A program made the position numbers and the translations under genes. Shown piece after piece: positions 39,567-50,100 of a stretch of 64,000 nucleotides of DNA. Source of the stretch: Algibacter mikhailovii (lineage in GTDB: Bacteria > Bacteroidota > Bacteroidia > Flavobacteriales > Flavobacteriaceae); contig NZ_BMWZ01000001.1 of assembly GCF_014651495.1 (NCBI RefSeq), forward strand, positions 560,575-624,574, given 5' to 3'. The notes under the pieces are model-generated. The model was not told where the DNA came from and searched no databases. It saw nothing but the letters and a program-made list of their open reading frames with translations. Numbering within the stretch: the first letter of the stretch is position 1; the number at the start of each line of letters is the position of its first letter.

Positions 39567-41555
39567 TTATTTTTTATTAAAGGCTTGCAATCCTTTTTCT
39601 AAAAATGCGGCGTACTCGTCTTCATCAGGAGTATATCCAACAGGCTCAGTTAAAACTTCATTAGAATTAGCGTCAAATAACACATAATAAGGTTGGGAGT
39701 TTGACTTGAAAAACTGCGTTTGAAAATTCGCCCACTTATGCCCATAATCAATGAGTAAACGTTTGCCCCCATTAACTCTGTTAACTTCAACTTGCTGGGT
39801 CTCCGGAAGATCTTTTTTATCATCCACATATAGAGAAATAAGCACATATTCGTCTCTTAGATATTTATCAATCCTATCAATGGACCATACATGTTCCTCC
39901 ATTTTTCTGCAATTTACACAAGCATAACCTGTAAAATCAATCATTACAGGTTTATTAACCTTTTTGGCGTAAATCAAGCCTGCCTTTAAGTCTTTAAATG
40001 TATTGAGATTATTGGTTGATTCACTTGGATAAAGCCAACTATAACCCACGGGAGGCGCCAAACCACTCAATAAAGTTAAAGATGAAAAGGTATTGGTTTC
40101 CTTATTAAGGCGAAACCCAGAAATTAAATAAATAGTGAATGCTGTCACAAGAATAGCTCCAGAAATTCTAAAAAAAGAAAGCTTAGTAACAGGCGAATCA
40201 TGAGGAAACTTGAGTTTTCCAAAAAGATATAAGGCCAATCCACCAAAAATAATAATCCAAAGGATTAAAAATGGTTCTATTTTTAATAAACCCCAATGCT
40301 CTACTAAATCGGCATTTGAAAGGAATTTGAAAGCAAGTGCTAATTCTAAGAAGCCTAGAATTACTTTTGTAGTGTTTAACCAACCCCCTGATTTTGGTAG
40401 GGCATTCATCATGTTCGGAAACATTGCAAACAGTGCAAAGGGCAATCCAAGCGACACGCCAAAACCAGCCATTCCCGCAGTAAGTTGCCATGCACCGCCA
40501 TCGGCAGTTAATGACCCTGCTAATAATGACCCTAAAATTGGACCTGTACATGAAAAGGATACAATGGCCAGAGTAAGCGCCATAAAAAAGATTCCTATAA
40601 GTCCGCCAGCGTTCTCGCCTTGAGTTGTTTTAGTAGTCCAACTCGCAGGAAGCGTAAGTTCATAGTACCCGAAAAAGGAAAAAGCGAAAAACACGAATAT
40701 CACAAAAAATATTATGTTTAGCCATACGTTAGTTGAAATTTCATTCAAGATATCCGGATTAATAGAATCCAGTAAATGGAAAGGAATACTCAAAATTAAA
40801 TAAACCAATAATATAAAAAAGCCGTAAATAATGGCTTTTGAAATTCCTGAACTTCTATCCGTTCCCCCTTTCTTAGTAAAAAAACTAACGGTTAGAGGAA
40901 TCATAGGAAATACACAAGGTGTTAACAAGGCCAACAAACCTCCTAAAAACCCTAATCCAAAAATGGTCCATAATGATTTCTTCTTAACTGAAGTCTTATT
41001 GGTTAATTTAATATCATTTGGCACCATACCATAAAGCAAATTATTTATTTCATCATTATCGGCATCTGAAATTGTATGTTGCTCCTGTTCCAAATCATTT
41101 GAAGAACCCGAAGTATTCAATTTAAAAACCAAATCAACTTCAGTAGGAGGCAAACAGCGTGTATCATCACATACCATAAACTCTACGGTGCCCTTTATTT
41201 CATTAAAATTATCCGTTCCTTCCACGACCTGTTCAAAAGTTGCAGAATTTTCAAAAAATTTAATTTTCATTTGAAATACAGGATCATCAACGGTATGGCC
41301 TTCCTCTTCTATTGTAATTCCTGACCGCGTAAACCCTTCATTTAACTGATATGTAAAGGTGGTAGGGATAGGTCCGTCTAAGGGCACATCTTGGGAATAC
41401 AAATGCCAACCCGTTTCAATGGATGCCTGGGTTAATAGTTTGTATTTAGTATCAGAAATCTTCTCTACAGAAGTGGTCCACTTTACTGGATCCAATATTT
41501 GTGAAAACCCCTTAACACCAAAAATTAACATGACTAATAACAATAACTTTTTCAT
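39567..41555 (-). CDS. dsbD: Thiol:disulfide interchange protein DsbD
   Basis: A 662-aa inner-membrane protein carrying electrons from the cytoplasm to periplasmic thiol proteins. It has a signal peptide, then an N-terminal DsbD-alpha-like beta domain (~20-160, with a CDDTRC pair near 130). A membrane domain of about eight helices follows (~195-490), with Cys in LLTPCVFPMIP and FSCTGPILG. The C-terminal thioredoxin domain has the redox motif CVNC near residue 547. At full length it fits reductive maturation of cytochromes and exported proteins. The divergent cydAB operon lies 258 bp away. Confidence 0.92.
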   Translation of the reverse strand: MKKLLLLVMLIFGVKGFSQILDPVKWTTSVEKISDTKYKLLTQASIETGWHLYSQDVPLDGPIPTTFTYQLNEGFTRSGITIEEEGHTVDDPVFQMKIKFFENSATFEQVVEGTDNFNEIKGTVEFMVCDDTRCLPPTEVDLVFKLNTSGSSNDLEQEQHTISDADNDEINNLLYGMVPNDIKLTNKTSVKKKSLWTIFGLGFLGGLLALLTPCVFPMIPLTVSFFTKKGGTDRSSGISKAIIYGFFILLVYLILSIPFHLLDSINPDILNEISTNVWLNIIFFVIFVFFAFSFFGYYELTLPASWTTKTTQGENAGGLIGIFFMALTLAIVSFSCTGPILGSLLAGSLTADGGAWQLTAGMAGFGVSLGLPFALFAMFPNMMNALPKSGGWLNTTKVILGFLELALAFKFLSNADLVEHWGLLKIEPFLILWIIIFGGLALYLFGKLKFPHDSPVTKLSFFRISGAILVTAFTIYLISGFRLNKETNTFSSLTLLSGLAPPVGYSWLYPSESTNNLNTFKDLKAGLIYAKKVNKPVMIDFTGYACVNCRKMEEHVWSIDRIDKYLRDEYVLISLYVDDKKDLPETQQVEVNRVNGGKRLLIDYGHKWANFQTQFFKSNSQPYYVLFDANSNEVLTEPVGYTPDEDEYAAFLEKGLQAFNKK

Positions 41556-41781
41556 AATGCTTTTTAATTTAACAGGGTTCCAATTTTATAGGCCAATACA
41601 GGGATTTTACTTCGCGTATTCATTAGCTGGTTATAAACCATATAATAAAAAGCAAATGTAAAAATAAAGATTGTTTTGCCTTTGATAAAGAGTCAATAAA
41701 AGGTCATTTTCCCAACGAAAAATATGTTAAACTTTTCATAATCTAAAAGTTTTATTACCCCCCCAAATAAGCTTAATGAAG

Positions 41782-41789
41782 TATCTTTG
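41782..41789 (+). promoter_or_regulatory. Likely -7 box of cydAB
   Basis: TATCTTTG matches TAnnTTTG and lies 25 bases before the cydA ATG at 41814. A TTG-initiated extension starting inside this box is therefore not a credible start. No clear -33 element is visible in the C-rich stretch upstream. Confidence 0.6.
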
Positions 41790-41813
41790 TGTAACCACAT
41801 TAACGCCTTAATT

Positions 41814-43118
41814 ATGGATAATTTAGATGCTGCTAGATTACAAATGGCATTTACGCTTATTTTTCACATTGTTTTTGCCTGTATAGGTATGGTCATGCCT
41901 TTTTTTATGATTATTGCGCATAAAAAATGGCTTAATACAAGGGATCCCATTTTCTTGAAACTCACAAAATCTTGGCAAAAAGGTGTTGCTATTTTTTTTG
42001 TGGTAGGTGCCGTTTCAGGAACGGCATTATCTTTTGAATTAGGACTACTATGGCCAGAATTCATGAAACATGCTGGTCCTATTATAGGTATGCCATTTTC
42101 ATTAGAAGGCGCTGCATTTTTTGTTGAAGCCGTAGCACTTGGTTTTTACTTATATGGCTGGGGTAGAATTTCTGAGAAATTTCATTGGTTTACAGGTATA
42201 ATAGTAGGCCTATCAGGTGTAGCCTCTGGTATATTAGTGGTTTCTGCTAATGGCTGGATGAATGCGCCTTCTGGCTTTGATTATGTTAATGGTGAATTTT
42301 TAAATATTGATCCGGTACAAGCCTTATTAAATCCTGCTTGGTTCACACAGGCCTTGCATATGACCTTAGCGGCTTTTACAGCTACAGGGTTTGCTGTAGC
42401 TGGAATTCATGCTTATCAAATTTACAAGAAACGTCAAGTAGCTTTACATAAAAAAGCCTTCAAAATAGCCATTACATTTGGAGCAATTGCAGCCATTTTA
42501 CAACCCATTAGTGGCGATCTTTCTGCAAAAGATATTGCTAAGCGACAACCTGTAAAGCTTGCGGCTATGGAAGCGCATTACGAAACAAAAAAAGGAGCAC
42601 CACTTTACATAGGTGGTTTAGTTGATGACGAGAAGGAAAAAGTATCCTATAAAATTGAAATCCCCAAAGCCTTGTCTTTTTTAGCATTTGGAGACTTTAA
42701 TGCCGAGGTGAAAGGCTTAAAAGATTACCCTAAAGATGTTCGTCCTAAAGTATCTATAGTGCATTACGCTTTTCAAACAATGGTTGGTGTTGGCACATTG
42801 TTGATGCTTGCTGGGTTTCTATTTTTTATCAGTTTAAAAAAAATGAGTTGGTGGAAAAACAAAAGCTTTTGGTTGTTATTTTCAATACTTGCTCCTATGG
42901 GTTTTATTGCTCTTGAAGCTGGATGGATTGTTACTGAAGTTGGAAGGCAACCTTGGATTATACATAATATCATGAAAACAAAAGATGCTGTTACCCCTAT
43001 GCCGGGAATGATATATAGTTTCTATATGTATATAATACTTTACGGGGTACTAACGGTTGCGGTCACGTGGCTTATGATACGTCAGATTAAATCACTTAAT
43101 CAAGCAAAACTAGCCTAA
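41814..43118 (+). CDS. cydA: Cytochrome bd ubiquinol/menaquinol oxidase subunit I
   Basis: Multi-helix inner-membrane subunit (434 aa from this start) of the high-affinity terminal oxidase; it carries the haems and the quinol site. The first helix LQMAFTLIFHIVFACIGMVMPF contains the haem-ligand His. GTALSFELGLLWPEF, GAAFFVEAVALGFYLYGW and GRQPWIIHNIMKTKDAVTP are conserved blocks of the family. The quinol loop is short, as in non-E. coli types. cydB starts one base after its stop codon. Confidence 0.95.
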   Translation: MDNLDAARLQMAFTLIFHIVFACIGMVMPFFMIIAHKKWLNTRDPIFLKLTKSWQKGVAIFFVVGAVSGTALSFELGLLWPEFMKHAGPIIGMPFSLEGAAFFVEAVALGFYLYGWGRISEKFHWFTGIIVGLSGVASGILVVSANGWMNAPSGFDYVNGEFLNIDPVQALLNPAWFTQALHMTLAAFTATGFAVAGIHAYQIYKKRQVALHKKAFKIAITFGAIAAILQPISGDLSAKDIAKRQPVKLAAMEAHYETKKGAPLYIGGLVDDEKEKVSYKIEIPKALSFLAFGDFNAEVKGLKDYPKDVRPKVSIVHYAFQTMVGVGTLLMLAGFLFFISLKKMSWWKNKSFWLLFSILAPMGFIALEAGWIVTEVGRQPWIIHNIMKTKDAVTPMPGMIYSFYMYIILYGVLTVAVTWLMIRQIKSLNQAKLA

Positions 43119-43119
43119 T

Positions 43120-44139
43120 ATGTTAAACGTTGTTTTATTTTTTCTAGCTACTTCTCTAGTACTCTATGTTATTTTAGCCGGCGCTGATTTTGGTGCGGGT
43201 ATTGTTGAATTATTTTCTACAAAAAGCAATCAAGCACTTACGAAAAAAACAATTTATCGCGTGATGGGTCCTGTTTGGGAGGCTAATCACATTTGGATTA
43301 TCATTTTAATAGTTATTTTATGGGTAGGGTTTCCTGATTTCTATAATGTTCTTGTTGTTTACTTGCACATTCCGCTTACCTTAGTATTGCTTGGCATTAC
43401 TATGAGAGGTGTTGCTTTTGTTTTCCGACATTATGATGCTTATAAAGATAAGTCCCAAATTTTATACGATTGGTTGTTTAGAATTTCTAGTCTTTTAACA
43501 CCAATATTTCTAGGAATGACAGCCGGTTCTATGTTATCAGGTAAACTTGTTATAACCGATAGTTACGAGCAGTATACTTTTTATGATCTATTTATAGCGC
43601 CATGGTTAAATGGGTTTTCTATTTTGGTTGGGTTTTTCTTTGCAGCACTTTGTGCATTTTTAACTTCTATATTATTAATAGGTGAATCAGATATTACAAA
43701 CAGAAAAATTTATGTGAGAAAATCAAAATATGCTACTCTAATGGTTATTGGTCTTGGCTTTTTGGTGCTTTGTTTTGGATTTATAAATGACATTATATTT
43801 ATTACTGATTTTATTAAAAACCCCTATACCATAGTTTTAATAATACTTTCAGCGTTACTAATCTTACCTTTATTACGAAGTATAAAACAAGCAACAAAAG
43901 TATTAAGCAGAACCTTAGCAGGCTTGCAAGTTATTTTAATCTTATTTGCTGCTATGTTCGCACATTTTCCATATTTAATTATTGCTTCAAACACGGAAAT
44001 GAGCCTTCTTGAAACCGTTGCACCAGAAGCCGTAATAAAAGTTTTAGGTATAACGCTTATTATTGGAGGTCTTGTTATTTTACCAGGACTTTTTCACTTA
44101 TTGAAGTCTTTTAAAATGATTAAAGTCTTAGAGTCTTAG
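43120..44139 (+). CDS. cydB: Cytochrome bd oxidase subunit II
   Basis: A 339-aa, eight- to nine-helix membrane partner of CydA. Family blocks are YVILAGADFGAGIVELF, MGPVWEANHIWIIILIVILW and FPDFYNVLVVYLHIPLTL. It is translationally close-coupled to cydA (one base between stop and start). No cydX-like short ORF was noticed after it. A strong terminator ends the operon. Confidence 0.95.
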   Translation: MLNVVLFFLATSLVLYVILAGADFGAGIVELFSTKSNQALTKKTIYRVMGPVWEANHIWIIILIVILWVGFPDFYNVLVVYLHIPLTLVLLGITMRGVAFVFRHYDAYKDKSQILYDWLFRISSLLTPIFLGMTAGSMLSGKLVITDSYEQYTFYDLFIAPWLNGFSILVGFFFAALCAFLTSILLIGESDITNRKIYVRKSKYATLMVIGLGFLVLCFGFINDIIFITDFIKNPYTIVLIILSALLILPLLRSIKQATKVLSRTLAGLQVILILFAAMFAHFPYLIIASNTEMSLLETVAPEAVIKVLGITLIIGGLVILPGLFHLLKSFKMIKVLES

Positions 44140-44192
44140 TAATCTTTTTTCTGGCCTGTATTTAAATACATAATATCCAAGTTTAAAAAAAT

Positions 44193-44225
44193 AAAAACAC
44201 ACCTGAAAATCAGGTGTGTTTTTAT
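44193..44225. terminator. Terminator between cydB and the TonB receptor gene
   Basis: AAAAACACACCTGA pairs perfectly with TCAGGTGTGTTTTT (14 bp) around an AAA loop. It lies between the convergent cydB and receptor genes and can serve both. Confidence 0.92.
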
Positions 44226-44250
44226 TCATTGGAAAAATGTATACTAAATC

Positions 44251-46488
44251 CTAAAAATTAACCGATATTTTTCCTCTCAAAAAAAATGGTGTTCCTGGTG
44301 TAAAATGAATTTCTTCAACCGGATTAGGTTCATTAAACAGTCTACTTTCTGTGGCAAACTGAGTTTCATTCCATTCGGTATCAAATAGATTTTCAATAAT
44401 TAAACCAAAAGTCCAATTTTTCAGGCTATAATTTAAGTTAAAATCTGTTACAAAATAACCATCTGCAACAATGGAGTTATCCTCATTAGCCGGTCTGTCA
44501 TTAACAAACCTGTAACTAATTCCTCCAGAAAAATTATTTAAGTTTTTAACAAAAAGCCCCCCTGTAGATGTGAAATCTGGTGCTAAAGGAATATAGTCTT
44601 GCCCTTTAGGTTCTTCAACACTTCTAGCATGTGCATAATTAATATCGGTATTTAAAAATAACCAATCTGTAAATTGATAACGCAATCCAAAATCAAACCC
44701 ATAGCGTTCGGTCTTTCCGCTTGGTTCTACTATAGCTGCATCTCCCACATACACAAATTCTTGCTGCAAGAATAAGCTCCAGAATGCAGCATTGATCACC
44801 AATCTTCCAAAAGGTTTATAGATAAAACCTAAATCAGTTCCAAATGCCGATGGTAATATCTTTTCTCCACTATTAGCAACGACTACGCGGGTATCATTGG
44901 AATGAAACCCTAAACCTGATTTGGCATACACTTGAACTTTTGGAGAAGCGGCAAAAATAGCATTAAACTTTGGGCTCACCTTTATTTTATCTTCACTCTT
45001 ATTGTCATACGTAGTGGATAGCAAGTTCTCATAATCAAAATTAAAGTAATCTACTCTTAACCCCGGAATCAATGTCCATTTGTTCTTCTTATAAGTTAGA
45101 TCGGCAAATAAAAAACCATTTACTTCGTCAATATTTCCAAATGCTAAACGCTCTAAAATGGTCTGCCGGTTTAAGGTTCTTGATAACTGAACGTTGTTGG
45201 CATCATCATACCTAAACCCTATACCTGCTTTATACTTTAACTGCGTATCATGGTCTTCAACATGAAATGAATGCTCATAGACAGACTGAGCTCCTATAAT
45301 CGTTCTATCTTCCTTTTGTTGAATTTGATCACCGTTTACAGGATCTTCTAAAAAGAATGTAAAATTAGAAAATAATTCAAAATCATATTTTGAGAGATAC
45401 GCTGATGTCTTTACGGAAGAATGTTCATCCAATAATTTTTTATGATTAACCCATATGTTACTTCTACTAGTATTACCGCCTTCAGTATCGTCTATAGCTC
45501 CCCATCTGGTAATTAATCCACTATCCACAGCACGTTGAGGAATTTGGCCAGAAGCATCCCATTTACTCTGAAAATGCGAAATAGAAATATCAAATTCTTC
45601 ATCGTCATAATTATTATAATTATAACGCCCCATAATATTTAATCTGTTAAAGTTTTGAGGAGATTCAAAATAGCCATCTGTAAGCATAAGTTCAGTAGCC
45701 ACATAAGCAGAACTAAAATCTTCATCAATAAGCTTAATCATACCTAGTGCCCTTAAAGAGTTAAACTGTCCTGCCTCCAAAGAAATCAAACTCTTGTCAA
45801 TACTCTTTTTAGTATTAATATCAATATAGCCTGCCGTATTAAAATTGCCTTTGTCGGCATAATAAGTACCCTTACCAAAATCAATATTATCTATAGTTTC
45901 TGGTATAATAAAATGCATGTCTGCATATCCTTGGCCATGGGCATGAGATACCATATTCACTGGCATTCCGTCAACATTTATGGCAATATCTGTTCCGTGG
46001 TCTATATCAAAACCTCTTAAAAATATTTGCTCAGCTTTACCTCCTCCAGCATGTTGACCAATAATTAAACCGGGGATTGTTCTTAGTATTTCTTGTGAGC
46101 TTTTAACAGGATTCGTTTTTAAATCTACAGCAGCCAATGTGCTTAGGACATTCACTTTTGAAACAATGAGTACCTGATCTAATGAGGCCGGAGATATTCT
46201 TAAGACCACATCAATACTGGCATCTAGATTGTTTTCACTTATAACTAATTCATAGTTTTCGTAACCTAATCGATAAAAATAGATAACGTCTCCTACCGAA
46301 ATATCATCCAACTCAAAATAACCTGATATATTAGTGTATGTATAAGCTCCTGTGTTTTTATTATAAACACCAACACCCTCTATGGGCTTATCGCTTTCTT
46401 CTGCGGTAATAATACCATTAAGTTCATGTGCATATGTCATGCCTGTAATTGAAGAAAACAACAGGATTAAAAAAATATATTTTTGCAT
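44251..46488 (-). CDS. TonB-dependent receptor of the NRPS locus
   Basis: Outer-membrane active transporter, 745 aa from the ATG that opens the signal peptide (YIFLILLFSSITGMTYA). An N-terminal carboxypeptidase-regulatory-like domain (~22-100) precedes the plug (~115-230), which contains LRTIPGLIIGQHAGGGKAEQ, RGFDIDHGTDIAINVDGMPV and the His-rich MVSHAHGQGYADMH. A 22-strand-type barrel follows and ends FFLRGKISVNF. It is the last gene of a minus-strand operon with an orphan carrier protein, NRPS-1 and a His-rich membrane protein. It is therefore the best candidate importer for the metal-loaded peptide. SusD and ferric-citrate-type sigma/anti-sigma genes are absent. The plug histidines hint at a metal ligand (inference). 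Confidence 0.9.
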   Translation of the reverse strand: MQKYIFLILLFSSITGMTYAHELNGIITAEESDKPIEGVGVYNKNTGAYTYTNISGYFELDDISVGDVIYFYRLGYENYELVISENNLDASIDVVLRISPASLDQVLIVSKVNVLSTLAAVDLKTNPVKSSQEILRTIPGLIIGQHAGGGKAEQIFLRGFDIDHGTDIAINVDGMPVNMVSHAHGQGYADMHFIIPETIDNIDFGKGTYYADKGNFNTAGYIDINTKKSIDKSLISLEAGQFNSLRALGMIKLIDEDFSSAYVATELMLTDGYFESPQNFNRLNIMGRYNYNNYDDEEFDISISHFQSKWDASGQIPQRAVDSGLITRWGAIDDTEGGNTSRSNIWVNHKKLLDEHSSVKTSAYLSKYDFELFSNFTFFLEDPVNGDQIQQKEDRTIIGAQSVYEHSFHVEDHDTQLKYKAGIGFRYDDANNVQLSRTLNRQTILERLAFGNIDEVNGFLFADLTYKKNKWTLIPGLRVDYFNFDYENLLSTTYDNKSEDKIKVSPKFNAIFAASPKVQVYAKSGLGFHSNDTRVVVANSGEKILPSAFGTDLGFIYKPFGRLVINAAFWSLFLQQEFVYVGDAAIVEPSGKTERYGFDFGLRYQFTDWLFLNTDINYAHARSVEEPKGQDYIPLAPDFTSTGGLFVKNLNNFSGGISYRFVNDRPANEDNSIVADGYFVTDFNLNYSLKNWTFGLIIENLFDTEWNETQFATESRLFNEPNPVEEIHFTPGTPFFLRGKISVNF

Positions 46489-46625
46489 AATAATAAAATT
46501 AAAATTTAACATAATTAAGAACAACCAAGATGTTGTCTAATCATGACTTATTATTAATAAATAATTTTTGAAAATAAATTTCAGATAATGTCCTTAATCT
46601 TAAGAACACAAATCAAAATATGCTA

Positions 46626-47105
46626 TTATGCTAAAATTGGAGGTTCTTTTAAATATTTTATAAAACCTTTACATGGCTTATCTTTTATCAAAGCATAGTT
46701 AGTCTCCAAAACCCTAAAAAATGCAACAAACTCATATTTTCTATTGTTTTTACGCTTTATATGCTTATCTATTTTAAAAGTTATATCATGCTTACTTAAG
46801 GGATCTTTATCCTTTTGAGAATTCTTGAAAACCCCTGCAAACCAATCGATAATTTCATGGCTATGTGTTTCTACCTTAACATTGCTTAACTTCCCTTTAT
46901 TTTTGGCTATTAAGTTTTTGTAAGTGCGATTGTCATGAACCGAATGCGAAATTACAAAAGAAGGTTTTTGTATATGGTGTGAAAAAAAGTGAAGCACTTT
47001 TTTTACTTCAAGATGTGCCGGACCAAGCACATAACAAGTACTTAAAGTTACAACAACTAACTTAATAATAAATGGCTTAAAGCCTTTTGAAACCCCGTTA
47101 TACAT
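46626..47105 (-). CDS. His-rich membrane-anchored protein of unknown function
   Basis: A 159-aa protein with one N-terminal hydrophobic segment (IIKLVVVTLSTCYVLGPA) and a basic soluble part containing ten His. These include LHFFSHHIQ, ISHSVHDN and ETHSHEIIDW, patterns that could bind a transition metal. I do not recognise the family. It lies 32 bp after NRPS-1 and 137 bp before the receptor gene, in the same operon. A role in metal or metal-peptide handling at the envelope is likely by position but unproven. Confidence 0.6.
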   Translation of the reverse strand: MYNGVSKGFKPFIIKLVVVTLSTCYVLGPAHLEVKKVLHFFSHHIQKPSFVISHSVHDNRTYKNLIAKNKGKLSNVKVETHSHEIIDWFAGVFKNSQKDKDPLSKHDITFKIDKHIKRKNNRKYEFVAFFRVLETNYALIKDKPCKGFIKYLKEPPILA

Positions 47106-47137
47106 TAATTATCAATTGAATAGGCAATTGCTTTTTG

Positions 47138-50100
47138 TTAATTTTCTAAATACTCCAACATCGTTTTTTCAATGTAATTTGAATATTCTTCTATTGTTGG
47201 TAAATTAAAAACCTTATTAAGTGGAATTTCCATTCCTAATTCTTCATTAATTCTAGAAGTAACCCTTATGGCGGCAAGGGAGTGCCCTCCTAGAGCGATG
47301 AAATTATCTTGAATCCCTATTTTTTTTAAGCGCAATACCTCTTTCCAAATACCTTCTATGAGTTCATCTATTTCGTTTCTAGGTGCTAGATATGATGTTT
47401 CCAGTTCTAATTGTTCTGAATTTAAACCCTGCAAAGTTTTTTTATCAACTTTACCATTTTTAGTAAGTGGCATTTCATCTAAAAACTTAAATCTAGAGGG
47501 TATCATGTAGGCCGGAAGTTTTTGCGATATATATTTTTTTAAATCTTTTGAGGAGATTGAATTATCACCTGTATAATAGGCCACCAACCTATCCTCATTT
47601 TCAAACGGATCGGACTCTTCATAACCAATCTCATTCATAATACGCTTTACTTCCTCTTCATCTATATATTCATTTATTTCCTCTAAACTTTCATCTCTAG
47701 TTTTATGTCCTAAACGCACATCCCAACTGTATGGAAAAGAATAATTACTATATCCTTTTTCCTTTTTATGCACATAAATACCTAGTTGATTAATTAAACA
47801 ATTTGTAGAACGACCTGTGTCCGTAGGTCTGACCCAGCCTACCTTATCTTCAAGATATTTAAGCATGTCTTCTAAACTTACATCCGAATATCTGTAGAAA
47901 TCTACAAACTGAACCTTGTCAAATACTTCATCATCCTCAAACATAGAAACTTCGAGTAAATCCTTTACCGCATCATCCTCTCTATGATAGAGTTTTCTAA
48001 CCTCTAATATGGTCTCGTCTATTTTTTTAACATTTAAATTTTCATTCCAAAATAGCTCTTCTGTTAAACGTGTTTCAAAAAATTGACCACGAGATAAACC
48101 TGTCACAATAAAGGGTATTTGTTTATCCATAGCAATTTTGGTACTCAGAGTATATATTGTTTTAAAGCAGCCATTACATACGTTTTGGTGCCTATTTAAA
48201 CTATCAATAAAAATTTCATTCATGTGATTTGTAGCACCATAAATATGATCAACATTCAGCTTTTTAACTATCCGATCAATATTGGCTTTAGCCTGATTGG
48301 ATATATAACTATTATCAAGCGTAAATGCGAGTACTTTCAGCCCCATACCAACCAATTGAGCCAAAATATACGTACTATCTTTACCGCCACTTAATAGTGA
48401 CAAACAATCGTAAGATGGGTTGTTTTCCGTGTTTGTGGTTAGTATTGATTTAAGTTCCTCTTCAGTTTTAAAATATTTTTGAGCCTTGTCTTTATAACCT
48501 TTAAAAGCATTACATAAATTGCAAACCCCATACTCATCAAAATCAGTTTGTGGATAATTTGAGGGCAAACCACATTCTGTGCAGTTAATTACGCTCTCTT
48601 CTGGAATGTATTCTTTCTTGTTCCTAACCAATACCACAGCGCATTCATTCACGCCTTTGAAATGCGTTAAATTTGATTCTATATCGGCAAGTTCTATTCT
48701 ATAACCTCTAAGTTTTATTTGCTCATCTACTCTACCTAAATACTCATATTCTCCATGACCATTAATTCTTGCTAAATCACCCGTGTGGTACATTTTAGCA
48801 TTTTTCACAAAAGGATTCTCTATGAATTTATTTGTAGTTAGTTCTTCTAATTTTAAATAGCCATCAGCTAAGCTAGATCCACTTAAATATAATTCACCTA
48901 CTACACCATTAGGGACTAAATTTTTATATTTATCTAATATATAAGCATGCATATTAGCTATAGGTGTACCAATAGGAATAGATCCTTCTTGGTGTTTTTT
49001 CGGATTGTACTCACTTACAATACAACCTACTGTAGCCTCGGTAGGACCATATTCATTATAAAGGGTCACAGCTCCGCTAAAAGCTTTTGTTATGGCGTGA
49101 CCAAGACTTGCCTTAAAATCTTCACCTCCAACTATAATTTTATCTATAGAAGAATAGCGCATATCCTTGTCTTGAAACAAGCTCAAATGAGATGGTGTTA
49201 GTTTAATTGTATTGACTAAATTTTCGCCTAAAACCTTCATTAATGACATATCTGGTCCAAATTTAGGTTCTGTATAAAGAATCAACTTCCCGCCAGTAAT
49301 TAATGGTAGTAAGGTTGATGTTATTGTCAAATCAAATCCAATTGATGTAAACAGTGGCAATATGGTTTTTTCCGATATACCATAATAATTTTTTGCCCAA
49401 AATATATAGTTTGTCAATGCTCCTTGAGAAATAATAACGCCTTTCGGATTTCCTGTTGATCCTGAGGTATACAAAATATATGCTGTGTCATTAATTTTTG
49501 GTTGGTTTTCAAAAAGCTCGGAAGACTCATTCTTCAAGTTCTCTCTAATGGCAATCAGGTCTATGCTAGGTGTCTTTATTCTTTCTAAATTCTGTTTTAA
49601 GGAACCTTGTGTTAAGACTAATGAGCAATCAGAATTAGTTATAATATATTCTACTCTTTCTTTCGGTTGGTCAGATGATATAGGAATAAAAGTCCCTCCT
49701 GTTTTCATAATGGCTAATAATCCGATTATATACTCTGTATTTCTATAATTGTAAAGAGCAATATTAACACCTTTTACAACACCTGTATTAATCAAATAAT
49801 TAGCTAATTGATTGGCTTTCTTATTCAATTCTCTGAAGGTTAAAACGCCTTCCTCTGATTGAATAATAACAGCATTAGGTCTACTTTTAACAAAACTATT
49901 GAAGACTTCTAAAACATTATTGGGATATATATTTTCAGTTAAACGCAGATCTAAAAAACTATTAACCTCTTGAGGCCCAATTATACTGGTTTGAGCAATG
50001 GGATTATTCACATCCTGAATAAATGCATTATAAACATTTCTAAAATGTATCGGTACCTCATTCAACCTGGAAGACTTAACAATATCATCATTAAAATCAA

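Noticed and set aside
41787-41813. TTG-initiated N-terminal extension of cydA
   Set aside because: It begins inside the TATCTTTG promoter box; the ATG at 41814 gives the normal CydA N-terminus.
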